Shown in pieces: positions 40,927-49,888 of a DNA stretch of 64,000 nucleotides. The DNA is from Chitinophagaceae bacterium. GTDB taxonomy: Bacteria > Bacteroidota > Bacteroidia > Chitinophagales > Chitinophagaceae. The notes beneath the pieces are model-generated. The model saw only the letters and a program-made list of their open reading frames with translations, made no database searches and was not told where the DNA came from. The DNA is taken from the NCBI GenBank assembly GCA_019638475.1, contig JAHBTR010000001.1:620001-684000 (forward strand), read 5' to 3'. Both the position numbers and the translations under genes were made by a program. Within the stretch, counting starts at the first letter, position 1. Each line of letters begins with the position of its first letter.

Positions 40927-41613
40927 GTGAAAGCAAGAAACATTATTTTTCTAATTGTAGCAATTCTTATTGCAGACCAAGCATTAAAATTTTATATAAA
41001 ACTCAATTATTATACTGGCGAAGAACATAAAATTATTGGTAATTGGTTCAGGCTACATTTTGTAGAAAATGAAGGTATGGCATGGGGTTGGAAATTTGGT
41101 GGAGAGTTTGGCAAAATTGCCTTAACCTTATTTAGATTGATTGCAGTAATTTGGGGTACATTTTTAATCAGAGATTTTATTAAGAAAAAATACCACAAAG
41201 GGTTTATTATTTGTGCTGCTTTAATTTATGCAGGGGCTTTAGGAAATTTAATAGATAGCATGTTTTATGGATTAATTTTTGATATTAGTTATGATGAACA
41301 ACATGCTTATTTTTATGGTCAGGTAGCTAAGGCTTTTACAGGTGTGCATTATGGCACTTTTTTGCATGGACGAGTAGTAGATATGTTTTATTTTCCTATA
41401 CTGAATGGCACATTTCCTACTTGGGTGCCTTTTTGGGGTGGTGAAGAATTTGAATTTTTTAGACCTGTATTCAATATTGCAGATGCTTCTATTTCTGTAG
41501 GAATAATAGCTATTCTTATTTTTCAAAATAAATTTTTTAAAAATAAAGAAGAAAAGAAAACAGCTACTGTAGAAACATCTACAGTTGTAAATGACACTAA
41601 TCAAATATTGTAA
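40927..41613 (+). CDS. lspA: Lipoprotein signal peptidase (signal peptidase II)
   Basis: This 228-residue inner-membrane aspartyl protease cleaves prolipoprotein signals. It has an N-terminal helix IIFLIVAILIADQALKFYI, WFRLHFVENEGMAWG, GALGNLIDSMFYG, GRVVDMFYFPI and PVFNIADASISVGI, giving both catalytic aspartates. The start is GTG (40927); no ATG is available in register before the first helix. A TATCTTTG box lies at 40895-40902. The large loop between GNLID and GRVVD is typical of Bacteroidetes LspA. Confidence 0.93.
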   Translation: MKARNIIFLIVAILIADQALKFYIKLNYYTGEEHKIIGNWFRLHFVENEGMAWGWKFGGEFGKIALTLFRLIAVIWGTFLIRDFIKKKYHKGFIICAALIYAGALGNLIDSMFYGLIFDISYDEQHAYFYGQVAKAFTGVHYGTFLHGRVVDMFYFPILNGTFPTWVPFWGGEEFEFFRPVFNIADASISVGIIAILIFQNKFFKNKEEKKTATVETSTVVNDTNQIL

Positions 41614-41657
41614 AACTTAAAACCTGCTTACAAGTATTTACTATCAGTTATTAAAAT

Positions 41658-42287
41658 ATGTTGCAAAAACAAGATTATAGCAATTTTTGGTTAGGATGTA
41701 TTATAACATTTATTACTTCTGTAATCTTATTTTTTTTAAACTATACATTGGGCAAGCACCCATTTTTTTTATTATTAAATAATGATTTGGGTATTGGTGC
41801 AGATTATTTTTTTAAATTTTATACCAATGTTGGCGATGGTATTATTTGGGCAATTTTATTATTAATATTTCTTAAATATAAGAAGCAATATATTCCACTA
41901 CTAATAAGTTCATTTATTATTAGTACTATCTTGGTTCAAATATGTAAATACCTTATTCTGCCAAATGAACCAAGACCCATTGCTGCAATAGAAGAAACTG
42001 CTTTAATACACACTGTTTTGGGTTTAGAACCTCACAGAATTTCTACTTTTCCGTCAGGGCACTCTGCAAGTGCTTTTTGTTTTTTTCTGATTGCTTGTAT
42101 TGTAATTACTAAAAAATGGATTGTACCAGTTGGTTTTATTGGTGCATTATTAGTAGGTTATTCAAGAGTTTATCTTGCACAGCATTTTCCTTTTGATGTA
42201 GCAGCAGGTATGATTACAGCTATCATTTCTGTAATGGCTTCATTGGCAGTACAGCAATGGTGGACTAAGAAAAAAAAGGTTACTTAA
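41658..42287 (+). CDS. PAP2-family membrane phosphatase
   Basis: This 209-residue protein has five to six membrane segments and the PAP2 motifs K-x8-RP (KYLILPNEPRP), PSGHSASAF and SRVYLAQHFPFDVAAG. These act on lipid phosphates such as undecaprenyl pyrophosphate or phosphatidate. Its stop codon shares a TTAA (42284-42287) with the convergent PSP1 gene. Confidence 0.9.
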   Translation: MLQKQDYSNFWLGCIITFITSVILFFLNYTLGKHPFFLLLNNDLGIGADYFFKFYTNVGDGIIWAILLLIFLKYKKQYIPLLISSFIISTILVQICKYLILPNEPRPIAAIEETALIHTVLGLEPHRISTFPSGHSASAFCFFLIACIVITKKWIVPVGFIGALLVGYSRVYLAQHFPFDVAAGMITAIISVMASLAVQQWWTKKKKVT

Positions 42288-43522
42288 TTTTTATTTCTTC
42301 TATTATTTCCTTTAAAAGAATGTCTGTGTTGTTGTTGCTGTTGTTGTTGAGAAGAAGGTTGCTTATTGTCGTTATCATTACCCCTGTCTTTCTTTTTATT
42401 TGTTGTTGTTGCATTTCTGTTTTCTTGATGATGATGGTGTTTGCGGCGGCGGTCAGCTTTTTCTAAACTTCTTAAACTTATTTGTCCTACAACATCTACA
42501 AACTGCAATTCTACCTCTTTATGTTTTGAGCTAACAATTTCTACTGCTTCTAACTCTTGAGGTTTATTGCCTTGAGCATTTAATTGTTGTATTTCTTTTA
42601 CTCTTTGAATGGTTAAAGGGTAATGTTTATTACTTCCTTCAACAGCATACCACATTAGGTTTTTAAAAATATCTTTTTTAATTAGTATAGCTCTTCCTTT
42701 AGCAGTTTCTAAAGTATCTGCATTGTCAGGAAAGTATTGTAAAGCATCTAAATATGTATCTAATTCAAAATTTAAACAGCATTTTAATCTACCACATAGC
42801 CCACTAAGTTTTGTTTGGTTAATGCTTAGATTTTGATAACGAGCAGCAGCAGTACTTACACTTTTAAATTCATTCATCCATGTACTACAACATAATTCTC
42901 TACCACAGCTTCCAATACCTCCTACTTTGGCAGCTTCTTGTCTTATACCAATTTGCCTCATTTCTACTTTTAGCTTAAACTCTGTTGCATATTGTTTTAT
43001 CAGCTCTCTAAAATCTACTCTATCATCTGCTGTATAATAAAAAGTAGCTTTTTTGCCATCTGCTTGTATTTCTACTTCACTAATTTTCATTTGTAAATTA
43101 TGTTTTAGAGCAAACTCTCTGCTTTTTGCTTGTACACTTGGCTCTCTTTCTTTATTAAATTTAAAAGATTCTATATCTCTTTCATTGCTTCTACGAAGTA
43201 TTTTTTTCATTTCTGGGTTAAACTCATTGACTCCTTTTTTCTTTAACTGTAACCGAACCAATTCTCCTGTTAAAGACACTTCTCCAACATCAAATCCATT
43301 TACACCTTCTACAGTAACGTATTCTCCTTTTTCAAAATGTTGTAAATATGGATTTTTAAAAAACTCTTTTCTGCTGCCATGTTGAAAGCTCACTTCAATA
43401 ACTTTACAAGCATCTTCTATATCGGCTACAGGAATATTTGCCAACCAATCATACACATCCATACGATTGCAAATACCACTATTGCTATTATTTGATTTAT
43501 CTGTACCAGAATTATAACTCAT
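42284..43522 (-). CDS. PSP1/RicT-like protein with His/Gln/Asn-rich tail
   Basis: This 412-residue protein contains the PSP1 domain (about residues 60-290): VTVEGVNGFDVGEVSLTGELV, FYYTADDRVDFRELIKQYATEFKLKVEMRQIGIRQEAAKVGGIGSCGRELCCSTWM, and the second Cys cluster LCGRLKCCLNFELDTY. In Bacillus the RicT (YaaT) relative is part of a 4Fe-4S regulatory complex controlling RNA maturation. The last about 60 residues are low-complexity (KADRRRKHHHHQENRNATTTNKKK..., QQQQQQQ), perhaps RNA- or metal-binding. Divergent from the crotonase gene over a 469-base gap. Confidence 0.88.
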   Translation of the reverse strand: MSYNSGTDKSNNSNSGICNRMDVYDWLANIPVADIEDACKVIEVSFQHGSRKEFFKNPYLQHFEKGEYVTVEGVNGFDVGEVSLTGELVRLQLKKKGVNEFNPEMKKILRRSNERDIESFKFNKEREPSVQAKSREFALKHNLQMKISEVEIQADGKKATFYYTADDRVDFRELIKQYATEFKLKVEMRQIGIRQEAAKVGGIGSCGRELCCSTWMNEFKSVSTAAARYQNLSINQTKLSGLCGRLKCCLNFELDTYLDALQYFPDNADTLETAKGRAILIKKDIFKNLMWYAVEGSNKHYPLTIQRVKEIQQLNAQGNKPQELEAVEIVSSKHKEVELQFVDVVGQISLRSLEKADRRRKHHHHQENRNATTTNKKKDRGNDNDNKQPSSQQQQQQQHRHSFKGNNRRNKN

Positions 43523-43991
43523 TGTATTATTTATTAAATAAATGATTAAAAATTAAATAAGGAAAAATAATACAATAGGTTTATGTAAGAATAACAGGTT
43601 GATATTAACCAGTAATTAAAACATTGCTTGTAAGACAAGTTTTTAAATAAATATGCCTTTTTAAAAGATGAATATTTTTTATTAATATAAATTTTTTCAA
43701 CACAATATTATATTTATTCTATAAAAGTTACTGCTTATTTTACATTAAAAACCTGTTATCATATTATAGGCTATTGCTATTATATAATATTTCCTTTACT
43801 AACAAAGATAAGGATTAAAGAAATAAATTTTCTACGCTACTATAACAAAAAGTATTCTTATACGTTAATTATACATCAATTTTTTAAAATTCAAAACAAT
43901 CTCTTAACATATCTTAAAAAATAAAACACTACTTTAGTCTTTTTAAGATAGTAAAATGTTAAGCATTACATCAATTTAAAATATTAGTATT
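43523..43991. other. 469-base spacer, very A+T-rich
   Basis: No gene seen. The only clear structure is an 11-bp inverted repeat near its right end (43910-43950). Confidence 0.5.
43910..43950. promoter_or_regulatory. 11-bp inverted repeat upstream of the crotonase gene
   Basis: TATCTTAAAAA (43910-43920) and TTTTTAAGATA (43940-43950) are exact reverse complements, 19 bases apart and about 40 bases before the ATG. Possible operator or a terminator for leftward transcription. Confidence 0.4.
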
Positions 43992-44771
43992 ATGATAGAG
44001 CAGGTTAAAGAAGGATATGTAAAAATGGAAACTGAGCATGGTATTGTTACCATTGAGTTTCATCATCCTCAAAGTAATTCACTGCCAGGTAAATTATTAG
44101 ATACATTGGCAAAAGATATTCATGCAGCCAGTATTAATACAGAAACCAAAGTAATTATTATAAGAAGCACAGGCGATAAAGTGTTTTGTAGTGGAGCCAG
44201 TTTTGATGAGTTGGCTGCTATTAAAACACAAGAAGAAGGATTGAAATTTTTTAGTGGCTTTGCAAATGTTATTAATGCTATGCGTAAAGCACCACAATTA
44301 ATTATTGCAAGAATACAAGGTAAATGTGTTGGTGGAGGTGTAGGGCTTGCAGCAGCAGCAGATTATGCAATAGCTTGTGAAGGAGCAGAAGTAAAATTGA
44401 GTGAGTTGGCTGTAGGTATTGGTCCATTTGTAGTAGGTCCTGCTGTAGAAAGAAAATTAGGGCTTAGTGCTTTTTCTCAATTAGCTATTGATGCTAATTT
44501 ATGGAGACCAGCAGATTGGGCAAGAAGAAAAGGCTTATTTGCAGAGTTGCATAATGATGTAGAAGGAATGGATGATAGCATTGCACGTTTGTCTAATACT
44601 TTATCAAGGTCAAGCCCTGATGCTGTGAAAGAGTTGAAAAAAATATTTTGGAAAGGAACAGAACATTGGGATGATTTATTAAGAGAAAGAGCTGCTATTA
44701 GTGGAAGACTTATTTTAAGTGATTACAGTAAAAACTTTATTGCTAAGTTTAAAGAAAAACAACAAAAATAA
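43992..44771 (+). CDS. Enoyl-CoA hydratase/isomerase family protein
   Basis: This 259-residue crotonase-fold protein has GIVTIEFHHPQSNSLPGKLL, the first oxyanion-hole motif FCSGASFDEL, and the second IIARIQGKCVGGGVGLAAAADYAIACEGAEVKLSELAVGIGPFVVGP. Resemblance to methylglutaconyl-CoA hydratase-like members is only an impression. The leading VKMETEHGIVTIEF and the Ser-Pro-Gly turn are slightly atypical. It is followed by a strong hairpin. Confidence 0.82.
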   Translation: MIEQVKEGYVKMETEHGIVTIEFHHPQSNSLPGKLLDTLAKDIHAASINTETKVIIIRSTGDKVFCSGASFDELAAIKTQEEGLKFFSGFANVINAMRKAPQLIIARIQGKCVGGGVGLAAAADYAIACEGAEVKLSELAVGIGPFVVGPAVERKLGLSAFSQLAIDANLWRPADWARRKGLFAELHNDVEGMDDSIARLSNTLSRSSPDAVKELKKIFWKGTEHWDDLLRERAAISGRLILSDYSKNFIAKFKEKQQK

Positions 44772-44802
44772 ATTTTCATATTGTAGTGTGAATAGTAAAG
44801 TA

Positions 44803-44836
44803 ATGGGGCAATTTCAAATTTTTGAAATTGCCCCAT
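44803..44836. terminator. Bidirectional terminator hairpin between crotonase gene and ffh
   Basis: ATGGGGCAATTTCAAA (44803-44818) pairs perfectly with TTTGAAATTGCCCCAT (44821-44836); loop TT. It sits between two convergent genes. Confidence 0.8.
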
Positions 44837-44861
44837 ATAGTATTGTACAGATTATATAAAA

Positions 44862-46190
44862 TTATCTCCTCAGTCCTTTCATACCAGGAAAACCACCCAA
44901 AGGCATTTTGTTCATCATACCCATCATTTTTTTCATTTGTTCAAATTGTTTTATAAAGGCATTTACTTCTGTCATATCTTTTCCACAACCTTTGGCAATA
45001 CGATTTTTTCTTGATTGATTGAGTAGGTCGGGATTAGCTCTTTCAGCAGGTGTCATACTTTGAATAATGGCTTCAATACCTTTAAAACTGTTATTATCTA
45101 CATCAATATCTTTAGTAGCTTTTCCCATACCAGGTACCATGCCCATTAAATCTTTAAGGTTGCCCATTTTTTTTATTTGCTGTAATTGTTCTAAAAAATC
45201 TTGAAAATCAAATTGGTTTTTTCTAATTTTCTTTTCTAATTTTTTAGCTTGTTCTTCGTCAAATTGTTGTTGAGCTTTTTCTACCAAGCTGGTAATATCT
45301 CCCATGCCTAAAATTCTTTGAGCCATACGGTCAGGATAAAACACATCTAATGTGTCCATCTTTTCGCCACTGCTCATAAATTTTATGGGCTTATTTACTG
45401 TATATTTAATAGAAAGAGCTGCACCACCTCTTGTATCTCCATCTAATTTTGTAAGTACTACACCACTAAAATCTAATTTGTCATTAAATGCTTTGGCTGT
45501 ATTTACAGCATCTTGCCCTGTCATACTATCTACAACAAATAAAATTTCTGTAGGGTTTACAGCATTTTTAATATTGGCTACTTCTGTCATCATTACTTCA
45601 TCAATAGCTAATCTTCCTGCAGTATCTATAATAACTACATTTTTATTTTTTGCTTTAGCTTCTTTTATAGCATTTTGAGCTATGAGTACAGCATCTTTTG
45701 TTTCTGGCTCTTTATAAATATCTACACCAATTTGTTCAGCCAAAACAGCTAATTGGTCAATGGCTGCTGGTCTGTATATATCAGCAGCAACTACTAATGG
45801 CGATTTGCCTTTTTTGGTTTTTAAATAAGTAGCCAATTTTCCTGTAAAAGTAGTTTTACCACTACCTTGTAAACCTGCAATTAAAATAACTGCTGGGTTT
45901 CCTGTTAAATTAAATTCAGCAGGAGAACCACCCATTAATGCTGTTAATTCATCTTGAACAATTTTTGTCATTTGTTGTCCAGGGCTAACAGCATTCAATA
46001 CTTTAGAGCCAATAGCTTTGTCTTTTACTTTATCAGTAAATTCTTTTGCTATTTTAAAATTTACGTCAGCATCAAGCAATGCTCGTCTAATATCTTTAAT
46101 TGTATTGGCAATATTAAGGTCATTAATTCTTGCTTGTCCTTTCAGGTTTTTAAAAGCTGCTTCTAATTTTTCTGATAAACTATTAAACAT
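44862..46190 (-). CDS. ffh: Signal recognition particle protein Ffh
   Basis: Ffh delivers nascent membrane proteins to FtsY. This 442-residue GTPase has the N domain (LNIANTIKDIRRALLDADVNFKIAKEF), G1 GLQGSGKTTFTGKLA, VAADIYRPAAIDQL, IDTAGR, VLTKLDGDTRGGAALSI, GMGDITSLVEKA and a Met-rich M domain (MVPGMGK, MKKMMGMMNKMPLGGFPGM). Minus-strand TATATTTG at 46245-46252 is the likely promoter. Confidence 0.97.
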   Translation of the reverse strand: MFNSLSEKLEAAFKNLKGQARINDLNIANTIKDIRRALLDADVNFKIAKEFTDKVKDKAIGSKVLNAVSPGQQMTKIVQDELTALMGGSPAEFNLTGNPAVILIAGLQGSGKTTFTGKLATYLKTKKGKSPLVVAADIYRPAAIDQLAVLAEQIGVDIYKEPETKDAVLIAQNAIKEAKAKNKNVVIIDTAGRLAIDEVMMTEVANIKNAVNPTEILFVVDSMTGQDAVNTAKAFNDKLDFSGVVLTKLDGDTRGGAALSIKYTVNKPIKFMSSGEKMDTLDVFYPDRMAQRILGMGDITSLVEKAQQQFDEEQAKKLEKKIRKNQFDFQDFLEQLQQIKKMGNLKDLMGMVPGMGKATKDIDVDNNSFKGIEAIIQSMTPAERANPDLLNQSRKNRIAKGCGKDMTEVNAFIKQFEQMKKMMGMMNKMPLGGFPGMKGLRR

Positions 46191-46504
46191 AATACGTTCA
46201 ATTTTTTATTATATTTTAATAAATATTATACAATAATTGGAGTGCAAATATAGTAGCAGTAAAGTTTTTATAATAATAATAATACTAAAGCGAAATAGAT
46301 TTTGGCTTATATTTTATTTGGTATAATATGCAAAAGCTATACTGAGAATTGGCTAAATGAATAAAAATATTATACCTTTTTGTGTTAGATAAAGGGAGTG
46401 GTATAAAAAAATCATACTTTTTTACTTTTTATTGTAACAAATCTTTCAAAACTTCGTATTATAGATTGTAAGAAAAATAATAAAAGAACTATCCCCTGCT
46501 GTTT
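46191..46504. other. 314-base spacer between ffh and the sigma-factor operon
   Basis: It holds the ffh -7 box (minus strand, 46245-46252) and a 10-bp inverted repeat GGTATAATAT (46320-46329) / ATATTATACC (46367-46376). No gene seen. Confidence 0.5.
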
Positions 46505-46990
46505 ATGACAGAAAAAGATTATAACGACTGTGTTACGCAATATGCAGATAATGTGTATAGGTTTATTGTAAAAAATCTTCGGCATGAAGAAGATGCAAAA
46601 GATATTGTACAAACAGCTTTTGAAAAATTATGGAGAAACAGAGAACAGATAACCAATGAAAAAAGTAAGTCTTATTTATTTACAATTGCTTATCATCAAA
46701 TGATAGACCATATCAGAAAAAATAAAAGAATTACTTTACAAGAAGAGTTTAAGCAAGATGTGAAAATTGATATTCAACATAATAGGTTTTCAAAAGAATC
46801 TATTGCAAGTGCTTTAAGCAGGTTAAATGAAATACAGAAAAGCCTGATAATGTTAAAAGATTATGAAGGGTATAGCTATGATGAAATAGGCGAAATTATG
46901 CAACTAAACCCCAGTCAGGTAAAAGTGTATTTACATAGAGCAAGATTGGCATTGAGAAATTATATTGTAAAGCCAGAAAATATTTTATAA
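46505..46990 (+). CDS. ECF-type RNA polymerase sigma factor
   Basis: This 161-residue sigma-70 family protein has region 2 (YADNVYRFIVKNLRHEEDAKDIVQTAFEKLWRNREQI...SYLFTIAYHQMIDHIRKNKR) and region 4 (LNEIQKSLIMLKDYEGYSYDEIGEIMQLNPSQVKVYLHRARLALRNYI). It heads an operon with a transmembrane anti-sigma-like protein and an outer-membrane protein, so it probably responds to an envelope signal. Confidence 0.93.
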   Translation: MTEKDYNDCVTQYADNVYRFIVKNLRHEEDAKDIVQTAFEKLWRNREQITNEKSKSYLFTIAYHQMIDHIRKNKRITLQEEFKQDVKIDIQHNRFSKESIASALSRLNEIQKSLIMLKDYEGYSYDEIGEIMQLNPSQVKVYLHRARLALRNYIVKPENIL

Positions 46991-47019
46991 AAAATTATTC
47001 AATATTTAATTTTTAAGCA

Positions 47020-48135
47020 ATGAATATTAACAGAGATAATTATGAAGAATTTTTGCTGCTTTATGTAGATGGAGAGTTAAATATTGCTGAGCAAAAAGCA
47101 GTTGAACAATTTGTACAAATAAATCCAGATTTGCAAGAAGAGTTAGAGATATTATTGAGCACTAAATTAACTACTGAAAAAAATATTTCTTTTGATAAAT
47201 CATCTTTATATAAATCTGAAGCCAATACTATACACCAAAATAATTATGTAGAAAAATTTTTATTATATACCGATAATGAATTATCTGAAAGGGAAAAAAA
47301 GGAAGTAGAAAAATTTGTACTACAACATCCTGCATTACAAACAGCATTTACTACTATCAAAGCAAGTATTCTTGAAAAAGAGATTATTCTTCATCCAAAC
47401 AAAGAAACCTTGTATAAAAAGGAAAGAAAACCTGTAATTTTTATGTGGATGAAACAAATAGCAATAGCTGCTGCTTTAATACTTTTTGCAATAGCACTTT
47501 GGATGCTGAATAACAATAAACCAACTGCTAATTACAATATAGTTGTAAAAGAAAATAACCAACAATCAAAAGAAAACAAAATACCAGCTATAAGCAATAA
47601 CAATACTAAACTTTCAGAGCAAACAATAGCCCAACAGCAAAGTAATAAAGAGGAGAAATTGATTAAAAATGAATTATTTGTTCAGCAATCAAAAGAAAAT
47701 AAAAGAGTAAACAATATTTCAAACAATAACCCTACAGTTAATGAGCAATATAATACTGTAGTTAAACAAGAGCAGCAAAATAATAGTGTTTCAACACAAC
47801 CAATAAAAGAAGAGTTAATAAGCACAATAATTAAACATAAAACAGAAACTATAACAACAATAGAAATACCCCCTATTGTTGCCATGAATACTATTTATGC
47901 AGAAGAAACGACTACTCAAAATATAGTACAAACAAAAAATACAATGCCTATATATAAATATTTAGATACAGATGATGAAGAGCTTATCGCAACAGCTACC
48001 AGCGAAAAAGTAGTATATATTGGCAATATGCAAGTAAGTAAAACAAAAGTTAAGCATATACTTAATAAGGCAAAAACATTTCTTGGCAAACAGAAAGACA
48101 ATCCAATAGAAAAAAAGATTGCCTCAATTTTATAA
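47020..48135 (+). CDS. Transmembrane anti-sigma factor-like protein with duplicated N-terminal module
   Basis: This 371-residue protein has two copies of a short helical module (EEFLLLYVDGELNIAEQKAVEQFVQINPDLQEEL and VEKFLLYTDNELSEREKKEVEKFVLQHPALQTAF), about residues 8-115, resembling the Y.D.EL...E...VE.F zf-HC2-like domain of anti-sigma factors but without zinc cysteines. One membrane helix follows (about 146-163, IAIAAALILFAIALWML), then a long Asn/Gln/Thr/Lys-rich periplasmic region. Gene order after the ECF sigma gene (29-base gap) supports the anti-sigma role. A proline-poor low-complexity periplasmic part could sense the envelope. Confidence 0.75.
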   Translation: MNINRDNYEEFLLLYVDGELNIAEQKAVEQFVQINPDLQEELEILLSTKLTTEKNISFDKSSLYKSEANTIHQNNYVEKFLLYTDNELSEREKKEVEKFVLQHPALQTAFTTIKASILEKEIILHPNKETLYKKERKPVIFMWMKQIAIAAALILFAIALWMLNNNKPTANYNIVVKENNQQSKENKIPAISNNNTKLSEQTIAQQQSNKEEKLIKNELFVQQSKENKRVNNISNNNPTVNEQYNTVVKQEQQNNSVSTQPIKEELISTIIKHKTETITTIEIPPIVAMNTIYAEETTTQNIVQTKNTMPIYKYLDTDDEELIATATSEKVVYIGNMQVSKTKVKHILNKAKTFLGKQKDNPIEKKIASIL

Positions 48136-48178
48136 ATAAACATCATCGTTATCATTATCAATTAAATAATTAATCAGC

Positions 48179-49045
48179 ATGAAAAAACTTTTATTCACAA
48201 CAATCATCACATTTGTAACTTCTCAGGCTATTTCTCAAACAGATTCTACTAAGCAAACAACAGATACTATTAAAGCAGGCAATTTTGTTATTATTAAAAA
48301 ACATGGTACTAAAGGACAAGATGGTAAAGAAGGAAAAGGAGGCTTCAATTTTTCTTGGAGATTAGGGCAAAAGAAAGAAAAATCAAATATTAGTACTAAT
48401 TGGTTTATTCTTGATATTGGTTTTGCTAATTACAGAGATAAAACAGATTATACTTTTGCACAAGCTGGCAATTATTTAAGAACCATAAATGCTTCTGTAG
48501 GTGATGTAGCCAAAGAAAGTTTAAAATTAAGAACAGGAAAAAGTTCTAATGTAAATCTTTGGATATTTATGCAAAAAATTAATTTAAGTAAACACTTTAT
48601 TAATCTTAAATATGGCTTAGGGCTTGAAATGTATAACTTTCGCTTTGATAGAAATATAAGTTACAGAAAAAATCCAGACCCTTTTATTTTTAATGATACA
48701 GTTAATTTTTCAAAAAATAAATTATATGCAGGGTATATCACTATTCCATTAATGTTAAATTTTGATTTTGCTCCTAACAATAGAAAACAGTTATTTACTA
48801 TTAGTGCAGGTGTTAGTGCTGGTTATTTAATTAATAGTAGAAACAAACAAATAAGCGATATACGTGGTAAAATAAAATACAAAGGAGATTTTGATTTACA
48901 ACCATTTCGTTTGGCTGCTGTTGGAGAAGTTGGTTTAGGTCCTATACGTTTATATGGAAGTTATAGTTTAAATGCCCTACACGATAAAGGTACAAGGCTT
49001 GAACAATATCCTTATGTTATAGGAGTTAGGTTTAGTAATTGGTAA
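48179..49045 (+). CDS. Outer-membrane beta-barrel protein
   Basis: This 288-residue protein has signal peptide MKKLLFTTIITFVTSQAISQ, a Gly/Lys-rich linker, and then amphipathic strands with alternating residues (NWFILDIGFANYRDKTDYTF, HFINLKYGLGLEMYNFRFDRNISY, AGYITIPLMLNFDF, FTISAGVSAGYLIN, FRLAAVGEVGLGPIRLYGSYSLN, YVIGVRFSNW), as in OmpA-like/PorT-type barrels. Third gene of the ECF operon, plausibly its target or signal receiver. A terminator hairpin follows at 49118-49156. Confidence 0.78.
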   Translation: MKKLLFTTIITFVTSQAISQTDSTKQTTDTIKAGNFVIIKKHGTKGQDGKEGKGGFNFSWRLGQKKEKSNISTNWFILDIGFANYRDKTDYTFAQAGNYLRTINASVGDVAKESLKLRTGKSSNVNLWIFMQKINLSKHFINLKYGLGLEMYNFRFDRNISYRKNPDPFIFNDTVNFSKNKLYAGYITIPLMLNFDFAPNNRKQLFTISAGVSAGYLINSRNKQISDIRGKIKYKGDFDLQPFRLAAVGEVGLGPIRLYGSYSLNALHDKGTRLEQYPYVIGVRFSNW

Positions 49046-49117
49046 AATGTAATTAAACAATGTGGTTAAAAATGGTTGGTAAAACCAGCTAATAATCAAT
49101 GCCAATAATACTTTTAG

Positions 49118-49156
49118 AAGAAAGCAATGAAACGGATTTTATTGCTTTCTTTTTTT
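49118..49156 (+). terminator. Intrinsic terminator of the ECF-sigma operon
   Basis: AAGAAAGCAAT (49118-49128) pairs with ATTGCTTTCTT (49141-49151), 12-base loop, followed by a T run to 49156. Classic Rho-independent shape. Confidence 0.8.
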
Positions 49157-49173
49157 GGTAAAAAAGCGGCTAA

Positions 49174-49881
49174 TTATAGCCCTAATTTTTCTATGGCATT
49201 TTGTGCTGCAATTTGGCTGGCATCTTTCTTATTATAACCTATCCCTTGCGATAAAATTTCTCCTTCTAAAATAGCATTGATAATAAAAGTTCTTCTTCCA
49301 GAATTAACATGTTCTTCTGCTACTTCAAAAGATAGAGCCTTACCATTTTTAGATGCCCAACCAATTAACTTATTTTTTAGATTAATGTCAATAGATTCTA
49401 AATCATCTACAAACATGTGTTGCAAAACAATTTGTTGCAATACCCATTGTTCTGTTTTCTTATAACCTTTGTCTAAATAGATAGCACCAACTATTGCTTC
49501 TAATGTATTGCCAAAAATTTGGCTATTGCGTAAGCTATTATCTAATTTATTATAAAGGGTAATTTTTTTTAAGCCAATTTTTATAGCAATATCATTCAGT
49601 TGCTGACGATTAACCATTTTACTACGCATTTCAGTTAAAAAACCTTCGCCTTTGTAAGGATAACGTTTAAACAAATAATCGGCTACTATACAGCCTAAAA
49701 TAGCATCTCCTAAATATTCTAACCTTTCATTATTTTCATCTGGTGCATCTTTAATACTTTTATGTGTTAGAGCAGTAAAGTAAAGCAGCTTTTTAGTAGG
49801 TTTTATACCCAATATATTTTCTAACTGCTGCTGAAAAGTAGTTTTTTTAAATACAGGAAAAAATTGTTTTATAAAATGCAC
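49174..49881 (-). CDS. rnc: Ribonuclease III
   Basis: This 235-residue double-stranded RNA endonuclease has the signature NERLEYLGDAILG, RSKMVNRQQLNDIA, FGNTLEAIVGAIYLDKGY (catalytic Asp/Glu pair) and a C-terminal dsRNA-binding domain (NLKNKLIGWASKNGKALSFEVAEEH...GRRTFIINAILEGEILSQGIGYNKKDASQIAAQNAIEKLGL). It follows fabF by 7 bases, the common acpP-fabF-rnc order. Confidence 0.96.
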   Translation of the reverse strand: MHFIKQFFPVFKKTTFQQQLENILGIKPTKKLLYFTALTHKSIKDAPDENNERLEYLGDAILGCIVADYLFKRYPYKGEGFLTEMRSKMVNRQQLNDIAIKIGLKKITLYNKLDNSLRNSQIFGNTLEAIVGAIYLDKGYKKTEQWVLQQIVLQHMFVDDLESIDINLKNKLIGWASKNGKALSFEVAEEHVNSGRRTFIINAILEGEILSQGIGYNKKDASQIAAQNAIEKLGL

Positions 49882-49888
49882 AATGTAT

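Noticed and set aside
46320..46376. Hairpin repeat copy near 46326 (GCAAAAGCTATAC)
   Set aside because: Only a short stretch matches the dispersed hairpin family, with neither stem arm; likely chance.
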